Part shown: positions 37,068 through 39,948 of the stretch, in pieces
Position numbering within the stretch: position 1 is the first letter of the stretch
How the letters are laid out: each line of letters starts with the position of its first letter
Assembly: GCA_002717505.1 (NCBI GenBank)
Contig: PBEB01000072.1
Coordinates: 1 to 39,948 of the forward strand
Direction of reading: 5' to 3'
Length of the DNA: 39,948 bases
Source: Leptospiraceae bacterium
Lineage (GTDB): Bacteria > Spirochaetota > Leptospiria > Leptospirales > Leptonemataceae
Notes under the pieces: generated by a model
Told to the model about the DNA's origin: nothing
The model's input: only the letters and a program-made list of their open reading frames with translations
The model's database searches: none
Position numbers and translations under genes: made by a program

Positions 37068-37110
37068 CGTGAATCCAGTGCTTATAGAACGATGCACTCA
37101 GGGATTCACG
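37068..37110. repeat. 43-nt interrupted inverted repeat upstream of the envelope operon
   Basis: CGTGAATCCAGTGC (37068-37081) pairs with GCACT (37094-37098) and GGATTCACG (37102-37110), giving 14 bp with a 3-nt bulge (CAG) and a 12-nt loop. There is no T tract on either strand, so it is not a standard terminator for radC. It could be a regulator site or an RNA structure in the 5' leader of the lipoprotein gene. Confidence 0.65.
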
Positions 37111-37135
37111 TTACCCAGGCCAGCATTTGACTATT

Positions 37136-37774
37136 CTAAAGAATGCTGCGAAAATCAGAACTGTGAAAGACTATGTGATCCAGAACTGGAATGCCCATAA
37201 GATCTCCTGCATTTTGCAATCTTTCTGTAATCTCCCGATCTTCCTGGCTGGGCACCAGATTTCCGGATGGATGATTATGGGCTACCAGAATGGAAGCCGC
37301 CCGATCGTCCAGGGCCGGGGCAAATACTTCTCTGGGATGAATCAATGTGCGGTTTACCAGACCGATGGTTATGGTATGTAGCTTGATCAAATGGCCAGCT
37401 CCGTTTACGGTGAGGCAAAGGAAATGTTCCTGTTTTCGATCTCCCAGATGGCGGATGATCTGAAATGCATCCGCCGGGCCTTCAATGGGCGAGCCGAACG
37501 AATATCGTCTGCGACCCACTTCCATAATGGCCTGAATCATACCGGCCCGAACTGTATGAATTCCTTCCAGCTCTAATAGTTGTTTCTGGCCTGGTTCTGG
37601 ATTGGCATCCAGAAGTTCCAGCAGGGTTCGGGCCATTGCCTGAAGACTATGACTCTTGCTGCCACGTCCCAGTATAAGCATCCATAATTCAACGTCTGAT
37701 AGTTGGGTAACGCTGCATCGAAATAATTTTTCCCTGGGGCCCTGGGAGATCACATCCCTGAATGTAATTTGCAA
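37136..37774 (-). CDS. radC: RadC-family JAB/MPN domain protein
   Basis: 212 residues. The helical N-terminal region (REKLFRCSVTQLSDVELWML, helix-hairpin-helix-like to about residue 90) is followed by a JAB/MPN metalloprotease-like domain. Metal ligands are visible as E116, H166-N-H168-P-S-G and D179. The historical repair role of RadC is not supported in E. coli and its true activity is unknown. The start is TTG at 37774, as no ATG gives a full N-terminal domain; the start is the least sure part. The gene is about 140 nt upstream of the lipoprotein operon on the same strand. Confidence 0.88.
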   Translation of the reverse strand: MQITFRDVISQGPREKLFRCSVTQLSDVELWMLILGRGSKSHSLQAMARTLLELLDANPEPGQKQLLELEGIHTVRAGMIQAIMEVGRRRYSFGSPIEGPADAFQIIRHLGDRKQEHFLCLTVNGAGHLIKLHTITIGLVNRTLIHPREVFAPALDDRAASILVAHNHPSGNLVPSQEDREITERLQNAGDLMGIPVLDHIVFHSSDFRSIL

Positions 37775-37830
37775 GCCTGGTGTTTCGACAGATTGAATAC
37801 GCGACTGCTCAATCTGTCAGGCCGAATAGA

Positions 37831-38643
37831 TTATCGTCTTCGCTTCTTGCTGGCTTTCTTTGCGCTCTTCTTCTGGGCTTTTTGCCGGGGCGGAGCTTTC
37901 TTCGCTCTGGCTCCAGCGGCGGGTACTGCTGCAGGTCGCACAGGAGCGGAACGAGAAACAATACCTTCAGGCTGAGGCCCCTGCTGGGCCATATGGGTGG
38001 CCGTCACAGGATAAGGATGCTCCCGGTTCAGGTGCTCCAGAACGGTGTCACCCACATCGGCACTGAAAAGAAGGTTCAATCGTCCGGGCCAGTCCAGGAT
38101 CAGGTCGCGACCCTGGCCAAAGCGAGCCAGTCCAGACGGAACAATCCATTCATCTCTCCACGGCACAAAAGGGGAGAACGATGGAAAAAGCAGAGCATTC
38201 ATTCGATTGATCAGTAAATACTCGCTGCCCGGAGTTAAATCATGGAAAGCAGGAATGAAAGGCAGCCAGTTCAGTAGTGTGGTGCCATGAAAAGGAGCCC
38301 CGAGAGTCACCAGGTATTGGATCCTCTGGCGTCCTGGATCAGGAAGTCCCAGCGAAGCGAGGCCGCCGGATCCATGGCATAGAAGCGTAGCCTGGCGAAC
38401 ATTCCATTTCTCCAGATTGGCCGAAAGCGTCCTTGCATGGACGCGAAAGCCCTTCAAGGGATTGTAACATGAATGTACAAAGACACTGTAGCCATTTTTT
38501 TTCAGTCTTCTTGCCAGTAGAAAATAAAACAGTGGTGAGGTGAGTATGTCCGTGACGATGATAACAGTACCACGCCTGCCTCTTCTGTAAGAGGGCAGTG
38601 GGATGGGCAGAAATACGAAAACAAGCTGCAAGAGTAGCAGCAA
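37831..38643 (-). CDS. Lipase-like alpha/beta hydrolase with Lys/Ala-rich histone-like tail
   Basis: 270 residues from a TTG start at 38643 (GGAA 5 nt upstream; no suitable ATG). A hydrophobic N terminus (MLLLLQLVFVFLPIPLP) is a signal peptide or anchor. The hydrolase fold shows VIIVTDILTSPLF, the nucleophile elbow CHGSGG with S92, and VTLGAPFHGT, as in bacterial triacylglycerol lipases. The catalytic Asp and His are not certain. The last ~35 residues are Pro/Ala/Lys/Arg-rich; 14 of the final 27 are Lys or Arg, ending KKASKKRRR, like histone H1 tails. It is divergent from the STAS-like gene with 94 nt between starts. Confidence 0.75.
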   Translation of the reverse strand: MLLLLQLVFVFLPIPLPSYRRGRRGTVIIVTDILTSPLFYFLLARRLKKNGYSVFVHSCYNPLKGFRVHARTLSANLEKWNVRQATLLCHGSGGLASLGLPDPGRQRIQYLVTLGAPFHGTTLLNWLPFIPAFHDLTPGSEYLLINRMNALLFPSFSPFVPWRDEWIVPSGLARFGQGRDLILDWPGRLNLLFSADVGDTVLEHLNREHPYPVTATHMAQQGPQPEGIVSRSAPVRPAAVPAAGARAKKAPPRQKAQKKSAKKASKKRRR

Positions 38644-38737
38644 TATTTCCAGACTCTAGCCCAGAATCAATCTCAGGCGAGATACAGGCTCCATGTAGGA
38701 CTCAAAACCATTTTGACTCGCAGATAGCAAACAAGTT

Positions 38738-39190
38738 ATGAATCAGACCGTACATTTTATCCTGAAGGGCACCCTTGATCGACCCATGGTGGAGTCCATT
38801 GTGGATGAAATCTCCGGCAGGCCGCACATACGGTACCGGGCGGATGGGTCGGCGCTGTATTCCGTTGACTTTGCTTCAGCCTGTCTGCTCAAGGATCGTG
38901 TAGAAAAATCAGGTAGTCAGCTGGCTATTCTGGATTTGAATTCCGACTGCAGGGTGGCTCTTCAATACTGCGGATGGAGCCTGCACGATGGAGTAGCACT
39001 CTGTTCATCCACTTCTCAACCAGATGATCGGGAGGAACAAACCGGTCCGGCAGCTCATTGCCCCAGCTGTGCAAGAAAATTGCAAATCCAGGGATCGGGG
39101 CTTTATAGTTGTCCTGCCTGCGGCACCCATTTTCGTGTAGATCAGAACGGACGAACCACTCCCTATGAATCTCTGGGTATTGCGAAATAG
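38738..39190 (+). CDS. STAS-like domain protein with C-terminal zinc ribbon
   Basis: 150 residues. Residues 1-95 resemble a small alpha/beta STAS-type fold (VHFILKGTLDRPMVESIVDE, ALYSVDFASACLLKDRV, LAILDLNSD, VALQYCGW). Residues 105-135 form a zinc ribbon with C108-x2-C111 and C125-x2-C128 (HCPSCARK, YSCPACGTHF). No HTH or membrane segment is present. STAS proteins act in phosphorylation-dependent partner switching. The usual phosphorylatable Ser after the third strand cannot be fixed here, although SACLL (47-51) is the likely area. The function is unknown; the assignment to STAS is by pattern only. Confidence 0.65.
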   Translation: MNQTVHFILKGTLDRPMVESIVDEISGRPHIRYRADGSALYSVDFASACLLKDRVEKSGSQLAILDLNSDCRVALQYCGWSLHDGVALCSSTSQPDDREEQTGPAAHCPSCARKLQIQGSGLYSCPACGTHFRVDQNGRTTPYESLGIAK

Positions 39191-39948
39191 ATATTTTTTT
39201 CTCTTTGTTGTAACTTTCGTTTTTGTCTCCTATGCAGCTCTCCGGTCCGCCAGGTTCGGTGGCCCTGAGTCATTGATCGGTTTCGGATGCATTCCAGATC
39301 AAGTATGCTTTGCAGGCCTGAATACATCCGCTTTGCCTCCGAATGCTCCGGTATTTCCCACAGGTGGTTATGACGGACAATTCTACTATTACGTCGCCGC
39401 CTGGCTCTATGGGGATTTTGAGATCACCTCACTGGATGAAATCGATACTGTGCGTCGACCGGCCCGCACCATTGTTGTGGACAGTCTGGGTTTTCGCCTT
39501 CCGAGGATTGGCTTTCCTTTGCTTACTGGATGGCTCTACTGGTTTGGTCCGGTAGCGCTGGCACTGGGTATGCCGGCGCTACTCTTGCTTTCGCATCTAA
39601 TTGCATCCTGGGTTTTGTTTTCCATGCGAAGACGCGCGGGCTGGCTCTTTGGTTTGAACCCCGTAAGTTTGCTTTCCTTTGGTTTGAATCTGGCAGAACC
39701 GGTGGCCCTTTCCCTGGGTGTTCTATCTGTAACTTCGCTGCTGGCACGAAGTTCGGATCGCACGAATCCAGTGGGTCAGCGATTCTGTGGGCCGAGGATG
39801 CGCCTCCTCTGCGGGCTTGTTTTTTCGCTTCTGGCTATTTTAAGCAAAGAAACGTTGTTTCTCGTCGGCATGGCCATTGGAATGGGATTCCTGGTCTCCT
39901 GGTTTCGTTCGCTGCGAATGCAGCAGTCAGGCCTCGGGCCGAAAGACA
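39165..39948 (+). CDS. Polytopic membrane protein with YDGQFYYY motif, partial (runs off the window)
   Basis: Open from the ATG at 39165 to the window end; 261 residues are visible and it is truncated on the right. A first membrane segment (about 10-25, FFLFVVTFVFVSYAAL) is followed by an extracytoplasmic loop with TGGYDGQFYYYVAAW, then further membrane segments from about residue 110 (GFPLLTGWLYWFGPVALALG and later). The YDGQFYY loop is typical of GT-C-like membrane proteins annotated as cell-surface glycopolymer formation proteins (AZOBR_p60025-type). It overlaps the STAS-like gene by 26 nt and has no clear ribosome site; a TTG at 39180 is an alternative start. Confidence 0.75.
   Translation, partial: MNLWVLRNRYFFLFVVTFVFVSYAALRSARFGGPESLIGFGCIPDQVCFAGLNTSALPPNAPVFPTGGYDGQFYYYVAAWLYGDFEITSLDEIDTVRRPARTIVVDSLGFRLPRIGFPLLTGWLYWFGPVALALGMPALLLLSHLIASWVLFSMRRRAGWLFGLNPVSLLSFGLNLAEPVALSLGVLSVTSLLARSSDRTNPVGQRFCGPRMRLLCGLVFSLLAILSKETLFLVGMAIGMGFLVSWFRSLRMQQSGLGPKD

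Noticed and set aside
37030-37070. tRNA T-arm-like sequence on the - strand (GTTCAAATC)
   Set aside because: The five bases on each side do not pair, and no acceptor stem, D-arm or anticodon arm can be drawn.

Overview
The window (about 40 kb, GC near 50 %) is dense chromosomal DNA with no rRNA, tRNA, insertion sequence, phage gene or CRISPR array. It looks like a spirochaete, most probably of the order Leptospirales. The evidence is many lipoproteins with loose spirochaete-type lipoboxes (Asn before the lipidated Cys), an exported SGNH-like protein resembling the DUF1574 family I associate with Leptospira, a GAF/PP2C partner-switching phosphatase, and frequent TTG/GTG starts. The genus is inference.

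Region 1 (1-10250, + strand) is a methyl-cycle block: metF, a GAF-GAF-PP2C phosphatase, a TetR regulator, then an ArsR-HTH/methyltransferase fusion that fits SahR, followed by ahcY and full-length cobalamin-dependent metH. The sahR promoter has consensus -35 and -10 boxes with a perfect 20-bp palindrome between and over them, and sahR appears almost leaderless. ahcY ends at a strong terminator, and metH has a ~150-nt leader with several hairpins.

Region 2 (10260-13940) holds a rhomboid protease (- strand) and, on the + strand, a basic coiled-coil protein of unknown function, dtd and an MscS-type channel.

Region 3 (14019-23031, - strand) is a five-gene, tightly coupled operon: circularly permuted ATP-grasp, alpha-E protein, transglutaminase-DUF2126, ATP-grasp/alpha-E fusion, and a second transglutaminase-like protein. 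It belongs to the predicted peptide-amidoligase systems whose product is, as far as I know, undetermined. It is the best candidate here for an undescribed system. A Dcp-type M3 peptidase is transcribed divergently, and the 500-nt gap between them holds an orphan terminator-like hairpin.

Region 4 (25700-31213) holds a small lipoprotein, an unknown protein translationally coupled to queA, queA itself, and a + strand pair of a GT87-like membrane glycosyltransferase and a DUF1574/SGNH-like protein.

Region 5 (31485-36997, - strand) is a probable envelope operon. It contains three small lipoproteins, a TonB-dependent receptor, a very Cys-rich lipoprotein, and two genes that look like the alpha and gamma domains of DsbD without the membrane domain. 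Upstream lies a RadC-family gene. The right end has a lipase-like hydrolase with a histone-H1-like basic tail (- strand), a STAS-like/zinc-ribbon protein, and a membrane protein with a YDGQFYYY motif that runs off the window (+ strand).
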